NCBI RefSeq assembly: GCF_000264455.2
Contig: NC_017956.1
Span: forward strand, 789,501 to 853,500
Length of the DNA: 64,000 nt
DNA from: Tistrella mobilis KA081020-065
Lineage (GTDB): Bacteria > Pseudomonadota > Alphaproteobacteria > Tistrellales > Tistrellaceae
Direction: 5' to 3'
The notes beneath the pieces are model-generated. The model worked only from the letters and a program-made list of their open reading frames with translations. It was not told the DNA's origin and made no database searches. Below are positions 28,338-36,280 of this stretch, piece after piece; the stretch's first letter is position 1, and every line of letters starts with the position of its first letter. Position numbers and translations under genes: made by a program.

Positions 28338-28374
28338 TTGAGCGGTTGCTCAATAAATTGAGCGCATGCTCAAT
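28338..28374. promoter_or_regulatory. Tandem TetR operator candidates
   Basis: TTGAGC-GGTT-GCTCAA (28338-28353) and ATTGAGC-GCAT-GCTCAAT (28357-28374). The two palindromes share arms, and their centres are exactly 20 bases apart, two helical turns, which suits binding of two dimers on one face. They lie between the divergent TetR and DUF418 genes, 19 bases from the TetR start. Confidence 0.82.
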
Positions 28375-28388
28375 GGCGGGAGGATATC

Positions 28389-29501
28389 ATGCCGGGCCCA
28401 CTCCGCACCACACCGGCTCGCAACACATCAGCGCGCGATACAGCCGTGGACACCATCCGCCTGGTCGGGCTGGTGGGGATCTGCGTGGTCAATCTGCCCT
28501 TCATCGCCCTGCCGGGTGCGGCCGGGCTGGTGCTGCCCGATGCCGGCCTCGACCGCCTGGCCATGCTGATGGTGGAGACACTGTTCCAGGCCAAGTTCTT
28601 CCTGCTGTTCTCCTTCGTGTTCGGCTGGAGCTTCCATCTTCAGGATCTGGCGGCACGGCGCGCCGGCGCCAGCCCCGCTCGCCGGCATCTGCGCCGCATG
28701 GTCGCGCTGGCGGTGATCGGCTGCCTGCACGGCATCCTGGTCTTTCCGGGCGATATCCTGGTGATCTATGCCCTGCTCGGCTGCGGGCTGGTGGCGGTGC
28801 GGCATTTGTCTCCGCCGGCGCTGGCCAGGCTTGCGCTGGCGATGCTGCCGCTGGCGGCGCTCTGTCTGACCGTGCTCTGGGTGTCGCTGCCGGAAGCGGC
28901 GTTCAGTCAGCCTCCGGCCGGCGACGCGCTGTCGCGGCGGATCGACGAGTGGCTGTCGACGCTGGGTTTTCTGCTGGTCTTTCAGGGCCCGCTCGCCTTC
29001 GGGGCGTTCTGCCTGGGGCTGGCGGCGGGCAAGAGCGGTTTCTTCGCCCCCGACCATCCGTGGCAGCGCCGGCTGGACCGGGCGCTGCCCTGGCTGCTGG
29101 TGATCGGCCTGCCGCTCAACCTGTTCCATGCCGCAGCGACCGGCGGGGTGCTGCCGGCGGAATGGGCGCTGACGACGCTGGCGGGGGTCTGGGCGCTGGC
29201 GCCGGGGGCGCCGATCCTGGCAGCCGCCTGGCTGGCGCTGATCCTGCGGCTGACGCGGCGCCGGCCGCTGCCCGAGATCCTGGTCGCGGCCGGCCGCAAC
29301 TCGCTGTCGATCTATGTGCTGCAGGGCGTGCTGGGGGGTGTCACCTTCTATCTGGTCGGCCATGGCAGCGTGGGTCAGGCGCGGCTGCTGGTCGTGGCCT
29401 TGCCGCTGGCCGGGGCGGCCATTCTGGCACTGGCCGCCTGGGCGGTGGTCGCTGGCCGCGGACCGCTGGAACGGCTGCTGCGCCGGATGTCGGGGGCCTG
29501 A
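28389..29501 (+). CDS. DUF418 (YeiB-like) membrane protein
   Basis: 370 residues with 9-10 hydrophobic helices. The N-terminal RDTAVDTIRLVGLVGICVVN and FQAKFFLLFSFVFGWSFHLQ, and the C-terminal GRNSLSIYVLQGVLGGVTFY, define the DUF418 family. No activity is established; some members sit with acyltransferase-like (YeiB/OpgC) proteins. GGGAGG precedes the ATG. Probably controlled by the adjacent TetR regulator. Confidence 0.87.
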   Translation: MPGPLRTTPARNTSARDTAVDTIRLVGLVGICVVNLPFIALPGAAGLVLPDAGLDRLAMLMVETLFQAKFFLLFSFVFGWSFHLQDLAARRAGASPARRHLRRMVALAVIGCLHGILVFPGDILVIYALLGCGLVAVRHLSPPALARLALAMLPLAALCLTVLWVSLPEAAFSQPPAGDALSRRIDEWLSTLGFLLVFQGPLAFGAFCLGLAAGKSGFFAPDHPWQRRLDRALPWLLVIGLPLNLFHAAATGGVLPAEWALTTLAGVWALAPGAPILAAAWLALILRLTRRRPLPEILVAAGRNSLSIYVLQGVLGGVTFYLVGHGSVGQARLLVVALPLAGAAILALAAWAVVAGRGPLERLLRRMSGA

Positions 29502-29508
29502 CGCGCCT

Positions 29509-30099
29509 TCAGCGTCGGTCAGCTGACCGATCGCCAGACGACCGGCGGGCCAGGAGCATCAGCACCGCCACCGCGAGCGCCGATTTCACCAGCCCGCCGG
29601 CGATGAAGGGCAGGACGCCGTGTTCGATGGCACGGTCGAGACCGATCTTCGTCGACAGCCAGGCAGCTCCCAGCGCCAGACAGATCGCATGGGCAAGGAT
29701 CATGGCCGCCAGCGCACGCACCGGTCGTTCGCCGTTCCAGCCGCGTTCGGCAAGCAGGCCGGTCAGGGCCCCCGCGATCGGGAAGGCGATCAGATAGCCG
29801 CCGGTCGCGCCGGTGAAGCGGTCGATGCCCGCGGTGCCGTCGGCCAGCACCGGCAGACCGGCGGCACCGGCCGCCAGCCAGACCAGAATTGTGAGCCCGC
29901 CCAGCCGCCAGCCATAGAGCGCGCCGATCACGAAGACCGCGAAGGTCTGCATGGTCATCGGCACCGGCACCATCGGCACTTCGGCGAAAGACGAGGCGGC
30001 GAGCAGGGCGGCGCCGATCAGCACGGCGGCGCCGCGCCAGCCGATCGGACGGGTCTCGGGGCGGAGCGGGCTGAAGCTGCGGAGGCTGGTGTCGGACAT
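29509..30099 (-). CDS. bioY: Biotin transporter BioY
   Basis: S-component for biotin uptake, 196 residues, six hydrophobic segments. Signature stretches: VPMVPVPMTMQTFAVFVIGA, LYGWRLGGLTILVWLAAGAA and GATGGYLIAFPIAGALTGLL. The start was placed at the MSDTSLRSF methionine; an upstream in-frame start adds 18 residues without family similarity. No bioM/bioN genes are adjacent, so it works alone or with shared ECF energising modules. Confidence 0.93.
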   Translation of the reverse strand: MSDTSLRSFSPLRPETRPIGWRGAAVLIGAALLAASSFAEVPMVPVPMTMQTFAVFVIGALYGWRLGGLTILVWLAAGAAGLPVLADGTAGIDRFTGATGGYLIAFPIAGALTGLLAERGWNGERPVRALAAMILAHAICLALGAAWLSTKIGLDRAIEHGVLPFIAGGLVKSALAVAVLMLLARRSSGDRSADRR

Positions 30100-30245
30100 G
30101 GGATGCGGACCCCTGGATGGTTGCGGCGGGCGAGACATCGACCCAAAATGCAACCATAAGAAAGCATGGGCGCGAAATCCATCTCACAAGTTGATTGTTC
30201 TTCGGGTTTCTGGTGTTCGAGAACGTCAGGGCTTGTTCTGGGATA

Positions 30246-30265
30246 GTCTAAGATATATCTTAGAC
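30246..30265. promoter_or_regulatory. 20-bp perfect palindrome, PadR operator candidate
   Basis: GTCTAAGATATATCTTAGAC is a perfect palindrome 26 bases upstream of the PadR-family start and between it and bioY. The AGATATATCT core is the kind of site bound by PadR regulators, so autoregulation is likely. Confidence 0.8.
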
Positions 30266-30291
30266 CTGTCTGGAAGAGAGGAGTGACGCAG

Positions 30292-30948
30292 ATGCGTTTC
30301 GGACACAGGCAGTGCGACCGTCGCGGCCGCGGGTTTTACGGCGAAGGCCGTCACGGGCATGAGAGCGACGGCCTTGATGGGAATTTTGGTCGCGAGTCCG
30401 GGGGCGGCCATGGCTGGGGCCGCGGCTTCGGCCGCGGTTTCGGCCGCGGCCGCTCTGGCGAGGACTGGATGTCGGAGCGGGGCGGCCGCCGGCGCTTCTT
30501 CGATGCGGGCCAGCTGCGGCTGGTGCTGCTGAAGCTGATCTCGATGCAGCCGCGCCATGGCTACGACCTGATCCGCGCGGTGGAAGAGCTGACGGGCGGG
30601 GCGTATGTGCCGAGCCCGGGCGTGGTCTATCCGGCGCTGTCGATGCTGGAAGACATGAACCAGGTGGCGGGCACCGAGGCCGAGGGCGGCCGCAAGGTCT
30701 TCGCGATCACCGCCGATGGCGAGGCGGAACTCGCCGCCAATGCGGCGATGGTGACCGAGCTGATGGCCCGGCTGGCGGCGATGGCCGAGATGCGCGAGCG
30801 GGTGGACACCACCCCGGTCGAACGCGCGATCGGCAATCTGAAGATGGCCCTGCGCGGCCGGCTGACGGCACCTGATGCCGATCGCAAGCTGGCGCTGGAG
30901 ATCGCCCGGATCCTGGACGAGGCGACGCAGAAGATCGAGCGGTCATGA
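30292..30948 (+). CDS. PadR-family regulator, YqjI-like, with Gly/Arg/His-rich N-terminus
   Basis: 218 residues. Residues 1-60 are low complexity, rich in Gly, Arg and His (for example GRHGHESDGLDGNFG). The winged-helix domain has FFDAGQLRLVLLKLISMQPR, HGYDLIRAVEELTGGAYVPS and PGVVYPALSMLED; this wording is close to E. coli YqjI, a nickel-responsive repressor whose N-terminus is also metal-ligand rich. Here the N-terminus has only one Cys and few His, so metal sensing is plausible but weaker. Start at the ATG after GAGAGGAG. Followed by a DUF2218 gene. Confidence 0.87.
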   Translation: MRFGHRQCDRRGRGFYGEGRHGHESDGLDGNFGRESGGGHGWGRGFGRGFGRGRSGEDWMSERGGRRRFFDAGQLRLVLLKLISMQPRHGYDLIRAVEELTGGAYVPSPGVVYPALSMLEDMNQVAGTEAEGGRKVFAITADGEAELAANAAMVTELMARLAAMAEMRERVDTTPVERAIGNLKMALRGRLTAPDADRKLALEIARILDEATQKIERS

Positions 30949-31052
30949 CGAAGAATTCGAGGCTTGCGGTCCTCAGGCGGCGCCATGGTCTTGAGCCGCC
31001 GCTCCGATCCGTTCCCGATCTTCCGAACGACACCCTGATGGAGAAGCAATCC

Positions 31053-31391
31053 ATGACGACGACCACGACCACCGTTACCAGCACCGCCGTGGTGCCGACG
31101 GCGCATGGCAGCCGCTATCTGCAGCAGCTGTGCAAGCATTGGAGCCACAACCTGACGGTTGAGTTCAGCCGCGAGCAGGGCTCGGTGATCTTCCCCCACG
31201 ATGCCCGCGGTGCCGCATGGCCGGGCGATGGCCGGCTGCTGCTGGATGCCGGCGACGACACCCTGACCTGCCGGATCGAGGCCAGCTCCGACGGGCAGCT
31301 GGAGGCGCTGAAGGGCGCGGTGGTGCGGCATCTGGACCGTTTCGCCTTCCGCGAGGCGCCGCTGCATGTCGACTGGCGGGACGGCGTCTGA
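31053..31391 (+). CDS. DUF2218 domain protein
   Basis: 112 residues, start at the ATG after GGAGAAGC. The conserved DUF2218 elements are SRYLQQLCKHWSHNLTVEF, VIFPHDARG, a central LLLDAGDDTLTCRIEA and HLDRFAFREAPLHVDW. In other bacteria this domain is found beside or fused to siderophore-interacting FAD proteins (family knowledge), which fits the YqjI-like regulator upstream since E. coli YqjI controls the ferric reductase YqjH. No reductase gene is in the window. Confidence 0.85.
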   Translation: MTTTTTTVTSTAVVPTAHGSRYLQQLCKHWSHNLTVEFSREQGSVIFPHDARGAAWPGDGRLLLDAGDDTLTCRIEASSDGQLEALKGAVVRHLDRFAFREAPLHVDWRDGV

Positions 31392-32657
31392 TCAGGTGGC
31401 GCCGGCCCGGCGCGGTGCCGTGGCCGAAAGGATGAGGCCGAGCAGGGCGAAGCTGCCGGTGAGGGCCGCGATCGCCGTCCAGCCGCCGTGCTGCCAGAAC
31501 CAGCCGCCGACCGAACCGGTGATGCTGGAGCCCAGATAGTAGAACAGCAGATAGAGCGACGCGGCATGGCCCTTGGTGGCACCGGCAAGGGGGCCGACCG
31601 AGCCGCTGACCACCGAATGGCAGACGAAGAAGCCGGTGGTGACCAGCACGATGCCGGCGATGATCGCGGGCAGGGCCGGCACCAGGGTGACCGCCACCCC
31701 GGCCAGGGTCAGCAGGAAACCCGCGATCAGCAGCGGCCGGCGGCCGAAGCGGTCGCCGAGGCCACCTGCGATCGAGGACGAGACGATGCCGAAGCCGAAG
31801 GCGAGGAAGATCATCGCGACCCGGGTCTGGCTGAGATCGAAGGGGGCCGCGGTCAGCCGGAAGGTGGTGTAGTTGAACAGGGTCACGAAGATGCTGGTCA
31901 GCGCGAAGCCGGTGGCATAGAGCCGGAGCAGCCCCGGATTGCGCAGATGCCCGGCCCAGGCCCGCAGATGGAAGCCGGGTGAGACGCCCCGTGCCGGCAC
32001 GAAATTGCGCGAGCGCGGCAGCAGGATCAGGAAGCCGATCGCGGCCACCAGGCCGAGGCCGCCCATCACCGCCATCGCCATGCGCCACGAGGTGAATTCC
32101 GTCAGCAGCCCCATGCCGACCCGGCCCATCATCGCGCCGAAACCGGTCCCGGCAACATAAAGCCCCATGGCCTTGCCCAGATGGCGCGGCTCGATTTCTT
32201 CGGCCAGATAGGCCATGGCCACGGCCGGCACGCCGCCCAGCGCCAGGCCTTCGAGCGCCCGGGCGATCAGCAGCCCGTGCCAGTCGGGGCTGAGGGCGGC
32301 GGCGAGGTTGAGTGCCGCCGCCGCCGCCATCGAGCCGAACATCAGCCCGCGCCTGCCCAGCGCCTGAGAGAAGGCGCCGGCCAGCAGGATGGAGAGCGCG
32401 AGCAGGCTGGTGGTGACCGACAGCGCGAGCGAGGCCGAGGCCGCCCCCAGGCCGAAACTGGTGGCGAAGGCCGGCAGCAGCGGCTGCACGCAATAGATCA
32501 GGGAAAAACTGGCGAAGCCCGCCAGGAACAGCGCGATGCCGGTCCGCCGCCAGGTCGTGGTGCCGCGGGTGATCCAGACCGGGCCGTCGATTCTGACGGC
32601 GGTCGGAGCCGGGTGGTGCCGGTGGCGGGCGGGAGCCATGGTCGATTGAAGGGTCAT
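31392..32657 (-). CDS. MFS efflux transporter, YnfM-like
   Basis: 421 residues and 12 predicted membrane helices. MFS markers: SLIYCVQPLLPAFATSFGLG at the N-terminus, SQALGRRGLMFGSMAA (loop 2-3 motif), and GLGDRFGRRPLLIAGFLLTL in the second half. The divergent neighbour is a LysR regulator, the same layout as ynfL/ynfM in E. coli, so an inducible exporter is likely. A longer frame running antisense through the LysR gene is an artefact of high GC. Its stop touches the DUF2218 stop. Confidence 0.9.
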   Translation of the reverse strand: MTLQSTMAPARHRHHPAPTAVRIDGPVWITRGTTTWRRTGIALFLAGFASFSLIYCVQPLLPAFATSFGLGAASASLALSVTTSLLALSILLAGAFSQALGRRGLMFGSMAAAAALNLAAALSPDWHGLLIARALEGLALGGVPAVAMAYLAEEIEPRHLGKAMGLYVAGTGFGAMMGRVGMGLLTEFTSWRMAMAVMGGLGLVAAIGFLILLPRSRNFVPARGVSPGFHLRAWAGHLRNPGLLRLYATGFALTSIFVTLFNYTTFRLTAAPFDLSQTRVAMIFLAFGFGIVSSSIAGGLGDRFGRRPLLIAGFLLTLAGVAVTLVPALPAIIAGIVLVTTGFFVCHSVVSGSVGPLAGATKGHAASLYLLFYYLGSSITGSVGGWFWQHGGWTAIAALTGSFALLGLILSATAPRRAGAT

Positions 32658-32711
32658 GGAGCAGGCGCTTTCGGGGCCGGGTCTGGTCTTTCGGATATAG
32701 CGCTGGCCCTT

Positions 32712-32732
32712 TCCATGCGTCCAATATATGGA
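32712..32732. promoter_or_regulatory. LysR-type T-N11-A box
   Basis: TCCAT, 11 bases, ATGGA: a perfect 5-bp inverted repeat holding the T-N11-A pattern of LysR binding sites, midway between the divergent MFS and LysR genes. A second imperfect repeat (ATATGGAAG / CTTCATAT) overlaps its right side at 32726-32749. Confidence 0.65.
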
Positions 32733-32765
32733 AGCAGCAATCTTCATATCTTTGGTGTATGGCTG

Positions 32766-33665
32766 ATGGAATTGCGGCACATCCGGTACTTCCTGGCGGT
32801 GGCCGAGGAACGCAACTTCACCCGGGCGGCCGCCCGGCTGGGCATCGGCCAGCCGCCGCTGAGCCTGCAGATCCGGGATCTGGAGGCGGAGATCGGCACG
32901 GCGCTGTTCCACCGCGTTCCCCATGGCGCCGAGCTGACGGAAGCGGGGGCCGCCTTTCTGGCGGCGGTGGCGGCGATCCCGGGCCAGGCGGCGGGGGCGG
33001 TGAAACTGGCGCAGCGCGCAGCCCGGGGCGAAACCGGCCGGCTCAGCCTGGGCTTCACCGGCACGGCCGCCCTCAACCCGCTGATTCCCGAAGCCATTCG
33101 CGCCTTCCGGCGGGCCTGTCCCGAGGTGGTGCTGACCCTGACCGAGGCCAATTCGGTGGCCCTGGTCGAAGGGCTGCTGGAGGGGCGCCTGCAGGTCGCG
33201 ATCCTGCGTCCGGCCGCGACGGACCCGGCCGAACTGGCGGTCCACAACCTGGCCGACGAACCCCTGGTGGCGGCACTTCCGGCCACCCATGCCGCGGCGG
33301 CGCTGCCGGGGCCGATCGATCTGGCGCAGCTTGCCGCCGATCCGCTGATCCTGACCCCGCGGGCGATCGGCACCAGCCTGCACGACGTGGCGGTCGCAGC
33401 CTTCAGGGCGGCGGGGTTCGAGCCGGTGCTCGGCCAGCCGGCGCCGCAGATCGCCTCGATCCTGTCGCTGGTTTCGGCCGAACTCGGCGTGTCGCTGGTG
33501 CCGGTGTCGATGTGCCAGCTGGGCATGCGCGGCGTAGTCTATCGCAGGCTTCGCGATCCGGAACCGACCGTGGGGCTGGCGGTGGCCTATCCCCGCCACC
33601 GACCACCCCAGGTCGTGCTGAATTTCGACCGGCTGATCCGGCAGGTGGCGCGGGCGGCACCCTGA
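32766..33665 (+). CDS. LysR-family transcriptional regulator
   Basis: 299 residues. Helix-turn-helix: MELRHIRYFLAVAEERNFTR, AAARLGIGQPPLSLQIRDLE and EIGTALFHRV, the canonical LysR start. The ligand-binding domain has LSLGFTGTAALNPLIPEAIR and PEVVLTLTEANSVALVEGLL, which looks like the BenM/CatM-type class for aromatic or small organic acids. Divergent from the MFS gene, with a T-N11-A box between. Confidence 0.93.
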   Translation: MELRHIRYFLAVAEERNFTRAAARLGIGQPPLSLQIRDLEAEIGTALFHRVPHGAELTEAGAAFLAAVAAIPGQAAGAVKLAQRAARGETGRLSLGFTGTAALNPLIPEAIRAFRRACPEVVLTLTEANSVALVEGLLEGRLQVAILRPAATDPAELAVHNLADEPLVAALPATHAAAALPGPIDLAQLAADPLILTPRAIGTSLHDVAVAAFRAAGFEPVLGQPAPQIASILSLVSAELGVSLVPVSMCQLGMRGVVYRRLRDPEPTVGLAVAYPRHRPPQVVLNFDRLIRQVARAAP

Positions 33666-33707
33666 CCTCCGTCCCCTCGCTTGACGAGGCGGTCGATATC
33701 CATATAG

Positions 33708-33719
33708 GTTGATATCAAC
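33708..33719. promoter_or_regulatory. GTTGATATCAAC palindrome upstream of the VOC gene
   Basis: A 12-bp perfect palindrome 22 bases before the VOC-gene start. The TTGATATCAA core recurs at 40947-40956, just before a MarR-family gene, suggesting that regulator may also act here (inference). Confidence 0.55.
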
Positions 33720-33741
33720 AATATTCAGGAGGGACCTGCCC

Positions 33742-34230
33742 ATGACCACGACCGCGCAACCATCGGCGGCCGAACGTGCCGCGGCCTTCGGGCTCCATTC
33801 GCTGACCCCCCATCTGGTCTGCGCCGGTGCGGCTGCGGCGATCGACTTCTACAAGGCCGCCTTCGGGGCCGAAGAGCTGATGCGGCTGCCGGCCCCGGAC
33901 GGATCGATCCTGCATGCCTGCATCCGGGTCAACGGGTCGTCGGTGATGCTGGTCGACGAAAACCGCGGCTGCGGCCTTTCCGGGCCCAAGGCGCTGGGCG
34001 GCACCGCCGTCACCCTGCATCTGGTGGTCGACGACGTCGATGCGGCGGTCGATCGCGCGATCGTCGCCGGGGCGGTGGTGGTGATGCCGGTCGCCGACCA
34101 GTTCTGGGGGGATCGCTATGGTGTGATCGCCGATCCCTTCGGTCATCAATGGTCGCTGGCGACGCCGGGCGCGCCGAAATCGCCCGAAGAGCTCGCAGAA
34201 GCGGCCGCAGCGGCCATGGGGGGTGTGTGA
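33742..34230 (+). CDS. VOC-family protein (PhnB/glyoxalase-like)
   Basis: 162 residues with two beta-alpha-beta-beta-beta modules. The first opens LTPHLVCAGAAAAIDFYKAA with FGAEELMRLPAPDGSILHAC; the second has VTLHLVVDDVDAAVDRAIVA and ends YGVIADPFGHQWSLAT, the PhnB-type closing. Members bind metals or small ligands; no activity is assigned. AGGAGGGAC precedes the ATG, and its TGA overlaps the ATG of the DUF1428 gene (TGATG), so the two are coupled. Confidence 0.87.
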   Translation: MTTTAQPSAAERAAAFGLHSLTPHLVCAGAAAAIDFYKAAFGAEELMRLPAPDGSILHACIRVNGSSVMLVDENRGCGLSGPKALGGTAVTLHLVVDDVDAAVDRAIVAGAVVVMPVADQFWGDRYGVIADPFGHQWSLATPGAPKSPEELAEAAAAAMGGV

Positions 34231-34589
34231 TGACGATCGGCTATGTCGACGGGTTCGTCGCGGCGGTGCCGACCACTGCCCGCGAGGCGTTTCGTGCCCA
34301 TGCCGAAGCGGCAGCGGTGGTGTTCCGCGAGAACGGCGCGCTGGGCGTGACCGAATGCTGGGGCGACGACGTGCCCGAGGGCGAGGTGACCTCGTTCCCC
34401 ATGGCCGTGCAGCGGCGGCCGGACGAGACGGTGGTGTTCTCGTGGATCCTGTGGCCGTCGAAAGAGGTGCGCGATGCGGCCATGGCGAAGGTCATGGCCG
34501 ATCCGCGCCTTCAGCCCGACGTGATGCCGATGCCCTTCGACGGCAAGCGGATGATCTTCGGCGGATTCGTACCCATTGTTCAGGCCTGA
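34230..34589 (+). CDS. DUF1428 protein (YbaA-like)
   Basis: 119 residues, matching DUF1428 over its length: GYVDGFVAAVPTTAREAFRA, a WGDDVPEGEVTSFP core, VVFSWILWPSKEVRDAAMAK and FDGKRMIFGGFVPI at the end. These are small dimeric alpha/beta-barrel proteins of unknown function, often near VOC genes, as here. Convergent with the GNAT gene, with a 10-base overlap. Confidence 0.9.
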   Translation: MTIGYVDGFVAAVPTTAREAFRAHAEAAAVVFRENGALGVTECWGDDVPEGEVTSFPMAVQRRPDETVVFSWILWPSKEVRDAAMAKVMADPRLQPDVMPMPFDGKRMIFGGFVPIVQA

Positions 34590-35125
34590 GGGGCCGATGC
34601 GTCCAGCTGCTTGTACATGAAGGTCGTGGCGCCCATTCCGCTGCCGTCGGTGCGGATGCAGTAGTCGGGGATGGTGCCGACGGTGACATAGCCGAGTGCC
34701 GCATAGAGCGGCTCGGCCTTGTCACCGGTGAGCGTGTCGAGGGTGAGCAGATGCCGGCCCATCGCACCGGCGCGGGCTTCAAGATCGAGCATCAGCGCCC
34801 GGGCGATGCCCTGCCGGCGAAAATCCGGATGGACCAGCAGCTTGCGCACCTCGGCCCGATGCGGCTGGTTGGGCGGGGTGTCGTGGTCGAGCTGGACCGT
34901 GCCGGCGATCCGGCCGCCCACCTCTGCGACCAGCAGGATCAGCCCGCCGGCCATGAGCGGCGGCAACACCTTCGCCTCCCAGAAGCGCCGCGCCGCCTCG
35001 GCCGTGAAGGGCAGCAGGAAGTTGACGCTGGCCCCGTCCTCGACGCAGGCGCGGAGCAGATCGGCCAGTTCGTCGAGCCGGTCCCGGGTCTCTTCGGCGG
35101 AAAGCGCAGTGATCGCGACGGTCAT
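34580..35125 (-). CDS. GNAT-family N-acetyltransferase
   Basis: 181 residues. The acetyl-CoA pyrophosphate loop is seen as KLLVHPDFRRQGIARALMLD (R/Q-x-x-G-x-A), preceded by a strand pair GLILLVAEVGGRIAGTVQL. The last strand holds AEPLYAALGYVTVGTIPDY. The start at MTVAITALS gives a usual length; the frame extends upstream without similarity. Substrate unknown. It starts 10 bases after the XRE-cupin stop, so they are probably one transcript. Confidence 0.88.
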   Translation of the reverse strand: MTVAITALSAEETRDRLDELADLLRACVEDGASVNFLLPFTAEAARRFWEAKVLPPLMAGGLILLVAEVGGRIAGTVQLDHDTPPNQPHRAEVRKLLVHPDFRRQGIARALMLDLEARAGAMGRHLLTLDTLTGDKAEPLYAALGYVTVGTIPDYCIRTDGSGMGATTFMYKQLDASAPQA

Positions 35126-35135
35126 CTCAAGGGCC

Positions 35136-35705
35136 TCAGAGGATGAAGAGGTGATAGCGGGCGCCCTCGGCCGGTGTCGTCTCGAAGCGGCTGGCGCCGT
35201 GCAGGCGGTAGCGCAGGCAGTCGCCGGGTTCAAGGTCATGGGGCGTGCCCTCGACCGTGACCCGGAGCCGGCCCGTCATCAGCACGAGGTGATGCTCCAG
35301 CCCCGGGCGCGGCGGCTGGTGGTAATCGATCCGCGTCGCCGGCGGCAGTTCGCAGTCCAGCACCTCGCCGCCGAGCGTCGCCGCGGGCGGTGAGAGCTGG
35401 CGGCGGCGGAAGCCGGTGGCGGGGTCGGTCCAGACCGGCTGGTCGGCCGGCCGCAGCCGGGCGGCGAAATCCTCCTCGGCGAGCGCGATCAGCCGCGACA
35501 TGGGGAGCCCATGGGCGGCGGCGAGCCGGCCCAGAACCGCGGCGGTGGCGCTGACCTCGGCATTCTCGATCCGCGACAGGCTGGCCCGGCTGACCCCGGC
35601 GCGGGCCGCCAGATCATCCAGCGACCAGCCGGCCGCCAGCCGCAGCCCTTTGAGCCGGCGGGCCAGACGATCATCGATGTCGGGGATGGTGGGGGATTTT
35701 TCCAT
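35136..35705 (-). CDS. XRE-family regulator with C-terminal cupin
   Basis: 189 residues. Helix-turn-helix: RLKGLRLAAGWSLDDLAARA, GVSRASLSRIENAEVSATAA and LGRLAAAHGLPM. The C-terminal cupin has DYHQPPRPGLEHHLVLMTGR, LRVTVEGTPHDLEPGDCLRY. Such proteins often sense a small metabolite and control a neighbouring acetyltransferase or transporter. A palindrome (35703-35729) overlaps the ATG used here, and no Shine-Dalgarno precedes that ATG; a TTG at 35739-35741 with GAGGTGG is the alternative start. Confidence 0.87.
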   Translation of the reverse strand: MEKSPTIPDIDDRLARRLKGLRLAAGWSLDDLAARAGVSRASLSRIENAEVSATAAVLGRLAAAHGLPMSRLIALAEEDFAARLRPADQPVWTDPATGFRRRQLSPPAATLGGEVLDCELPPATRIDYHQPPRPGLEHHLVLMTGRLRVTVEGTPHDLEPGDCLRYRLHGASRFETTPAEGARYHLFIL

Positions 35706-35729
35706 ATTCGGGAGAATATTCCGAATATG
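35703..35729. promoter_or_regulatory. Operator candidate overlapping the XRE-cupin start
   Basis: CATATTCGG and CCGAATATG are perfect 9-bp arms separated by 9 bases. The left arm contains the start codon of the XRE-cupin gene. Binding here would block both initiation and any promoter just upstream: likely autoregulation. Confidence 0.65.
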
Positions 35730-35747
35730 AGAAGTCGGCAAGCCACC

Positions 35748-36239
35748 TCAGGGGGCCGGATCGAGCCCGGCCAGAAAGTCACGCAGCAGGGTATCGAGTG
35801 CTGTCTGTTCCGCCGCCGACAGATGGCCGACCAGCCGCTTCTGGGTCGCGACATGATCGGCGACCGCGGCATCGATGACCCGTCGGCCCTGATCGGTGAG
35901 GGCGATGAGCACGCTGCGCCCATCCTGCGGATTGGGCCGGCGCTGCACCAGCCCGGATTTTTCCAGCTGATCGATGCGGTTGGTCATGGTGCCCGAGGCG
36001 ACCATGGTGGTCGCCATCAGGTCGCCGGGGCTGAGCGCGTAAGGGGGGCCTGAGCGGCGCAGGGTCGCCAGCACGTCGAAGCTGGGATAGGCGAGGCCGT
36101 GGGCGGCGAAGGTCTTCTCCATCTCCCGCATCAGATGGGTCACCAGGCGGGTGAGACGGCCGATCAGCCCCATCGGCCCGAGATCGAGATCGGGCCGTTC
36201 GCGGTGCCATTGATCGAGAATGCGGTCCACGTGATCCAT
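35748..36239 (-). CDS. MarR-family transcriptional regulator
   Basis: 163 residues. Core: LIGRLTRLVTHLMREMEKTF, GLAYPSFDVLATLRRSGPPY, the recognition region LSPGDLMATTMVASGTMTNR and IDQLEKSGLVQRRPNPQDGR with the wing. Start taken at MDHVDRI; two upstream methionines are possible. Divergent from an EamA exporter gene with a large palindrome between, so it probably controls that gene. Confidence 0.9.
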   Translation of the reverse strand: MDHVDRILDQWHRERPDLDLGPMGLIGRLTRLVTHLMREMEKTFAAHGLAYPSFDVLATLRRSGPPYALSPGDLMATTMVASGTMTNRIDQLEKSGLVQRRPNPQDGRSVLIALTDQGRRVIDAAVADHVATQKRLVGHLSAAEQTALDTLLRDFLAGLDPAP

Positions 36240-36280
36240 GGCCGGGATCATGGAGCCCGGCCGTCTTGCGGTCAAGAAGG

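Noticed and set aside
30100-30245. BioR box (TTAT-N2-ATAA form) before bioY
   Set aside because: No such sequence is present; the nearby palindrome has a different core and sits closer to the PadR gene.
31392-33749. A 785-codon minus-strand frame
   Set aside because: Its C-terminal part is the real MFS gene (start at 32657); the rest is antisense to the LysR gene, which has full family motifs.
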